From: Burhinus oedicnemus
Taxonomy: Eukaryota > Chordata > Aves > Charadriiformes > Burhinidae
Assembly: GCA_008921705.1 (NCBI GenBank)
Contig: VFFE01007510.1
Location: forward strand, 395,788-459,787
Length of the DNA stretch: 64,000 nucleotides
Reading direction: 5' to 3'
In this document: one piece after another, positions 62,278-64,000 of the stretch
How positions within the stretch are numbered: the first letter of the stretch is position 1
Layout: each line of letters begins with the position of its first letter
Made by a program: the position numbers and the translations under genes
The notes under the pieces: generated by a model
Databases searched by the model: none
What the model saw: the letters and a program-made list of their open reading frames with translations, nothing else
What the model was told of the DNA's origin: nothing

Positions 62278-62292
62278 TTTCCCATGATGCAC
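62278..62292 (+). promoter_or_regulatory. ZNF143 (SBS)-like motif
   Basis: TTTCCCATGATGCAC matches the core of the ZNF143/STAF binding element (TTCCCATAATGCA type). About 30 bp on, ACATTATGGGATTT is a partial match in opposite orientation. There is no CpG island here, so if used it would be distal. Confidence 0.3.
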
Positions 62293-64000
62293 ATCCAGTA
62301 ATGGGACTTCAGTGATACATTATGGGATTTAGGCAGCAAGGGGAAAACAGTGCATCATTGGAGACAAAACTAGTGAACGCTCCCAGCATTTGGGAAATTG
62401 ATGAATCATGGCATCAGTGGCAGAAACAGTCTAATGTTGAACTGAACAAATCTGAAATGGCAGGTGGGGGGAGGATTCCCCCAACCAGAAACTTAGAATA
62501 TAATCAGCAAAATCTTTCCACCTCTATCACACCCCTGGAAACCTGTAATGTTTCAAAAATGCTGCTTTCCAGCAGTTGTGAGGAAACTGATTAGTCCTTG
62601 GCAGAATCAGATTAAGTGTTGTTCAGTAATTTCCAGCAAGACACAACTGTGTGTTTCTTCAGAATCTTTTGCATTTTTTAAACTATGTAACTTGAAAATA
62701 CCTCTGAAAAGTTTTGTCTAATATCTGCTATCATCATCAGCATTTAATTTGAGTCTTTTTCGGGGAAAAAAGGGCAATCATAGTTGTGAATATTATTGAG
62801 TAATTCACAAGTGTTTCAGGATAGAGCAGGTTATTTGGAAGTTTTGTTTATGGATAAATAAATCACAAGTAGGATACCTGGCAACTTCACAGGAGCCTGA
62901 ATAAGAGTGGTCACCTGCATAATTTTTCATAAGCCATTTTTTTGGTTCAGCTGAATTAGCTTTCATGTCAGAGCACATGGTATCAATGGAGTACACAACT
63001 TCTGAGTTCTCATCACTTTCATTAACTACATTCAGATTATCTGTAATGATTAATCAACTTGAAAAAAATTGCCTGGCAACATTCCTTTAACCACTTCCTG
63101 CTTGTGTGTCATTAAAAGCACTGGAAAAAAATTTACATGGGAGGGAAGGGTGGCAGATGTATTTACGTACAAATAGACAAAAATCTCCCTCATGTTGCCA
63201 TGTTTCTCCTGCAGTAAGAATTGCTTATGGAGTTATTTCAGCCCATACCAGGGGACCTTATTCCTGTGGTTCCCACTGCAGCACGGCTTCCTTAGGAGGG
63301 CTGGGGCTGGGGATGGAGCCACACATTCGGTTTGGGGGAGGGAGGTCACACAATGGCCTCGTGAGGGTCACCGACCACAGCCAGGCACCAGCTCAGTGCA
63401 GGCAAAGTAGGAATGGAAACTGTTACCCCAGCTTTAGGGGAAGACAGGAGCAGATCATCCTCCACTGAGAGCTGAAATTCTGGAAATGGGGAAGGCTAAT
63501 GGAGAAGTTTCAGACTTCAGTTTGGCAGGAGTCAGCCCTATCTGGAAAAGAAGATGGGCAGAAGCATTCACTTTTCTGAAAGTAGAGGGTACTGAAGAAT
63601 CTGTTGTTTTTTGTTATTTTTGCGAACTCGAGTAGAGACGGTTAACCACCAGGCTATGTTCAAAATATGAGCAATGCACAAAAATGAGCCCCAGAAACAA
63701 CGTGTTTTTTAACAGGATATTACATGCAAGTAAAAATGGAGTTAATCACTGGTCTAGCTTTCAAAGGTAATTTTGGGAAGGTGAGTTCAGATAAAAAACC
63801 AGACTAGGACTGCAATTTGAGGTAAAGCCCTTGGCCTACTGAAAGATCTGGAATTAACTCTTAGCAATATGTTTATTGTTGGGCAAAGGAAGTGCCCCTG
63901 CCTGAAATTTTGAATGGTAAACGGGACTTTGATACTGTGGAAAATGAGGAAAAACATAAACCACGCTTAAAATTAGCCCTGATGTCAAATGGCATTCAGA

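Larger units (their letters stand above)
58651..64000. other. AT-rich non-coding stretch to the window end
   Basis: No gene is recognised. It contains an (AAAAC)n run at 59770-59798, a homeodomain-site cluster at 60496-60520, ZNF143-like motifs at about 62278-62330 and a GC-richer patch at 63240-63470 with an unrecognised 120-codon ORF (63106-63468, + strand). Confidence 0.5.

Noticed and set aside
1..64000. CRISPR arrays, operons, prokaryotic mobile elements or origins
   Set aside because: Sequence is clearly vertebrate nuclear DNA; no direct-repeat/spacer arrays or bacterial gene organisation exist in it.

Overview
The window is nuclear DNA from a bird. The main evidence is six CR1 LINE fragments. 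Several end in the CR1 3' octamer (ATTCTRTG in the element's sense), and one (54561-54727) is of a type familiar from non-galliform birds. There are no operons, ribosome binding sites or long dense ORFs. The sequence is mostly AT-rich (about 35-42% GC by eye) with one very GC-rich island. A run of 50 Ns marks an assembly gap. The species and the gene cannot be named from sequence alone.

Layout. Positions 1-35.7 kb are AT-rich non-coding DNA, either intergenic or a long intron. This part holds CR1 fragments at about 1.9, 2.5 and 23.4 kb, homopolymer and simple-repeat tracts, and a few GC-richer or conserved-looking patches (10.5, 14.0-14.35, 16.66-16.99, 24.8-25.2, 29.6-30.5 kb). At 35.82-37.65 kb lies the dominant feature, a CpG island about 1.8 kb long. 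It carries GCC-triplet runs, a long pyrimidine tract ending in (CT)n, Sp1/KLF-type boxes, an AP-1 site, an NRF1-like site, a 12-bp GT-rich minisatellite and the gap at 36533-36582. It has no clear TATA box. It contains good 5' splice-site matches, mostly on the + strand, so it most likely holds the promoter and first (probably non-coding) exon of a gene whose other exons lie outside the window or are not recognisable. From 37.7 to 64 kb the sequence is again AT-rich and non-coding, with an ancient CR1 at 38.4 kb, CR1 fragments at 51.2 and 54.6 kb, small tandem duplications, hairpin-forming sequences and a few exon-like or enhancer-like stretches.

No protein-coding gene could be identified with confidence. 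The many short ORFs look like chance or GC-driven ORFs; the only recognisable coding remnant is the C-terminal end of CR1 ORF2. Recognisable transposon content is low, about 1.4 kb or roughly 2%. Together with a single CpG-island promoter in tens of kilobases of AT-rich DNA, this fits the 5' region of a long-intron gene or a regulatory gene desert. I found no evidence of a new biological system. The best leads are the island itself, its gap-interrupted repeat, an exon-like segment at 54.16-54.38 kb and several candidate non-coding regulatory elements.
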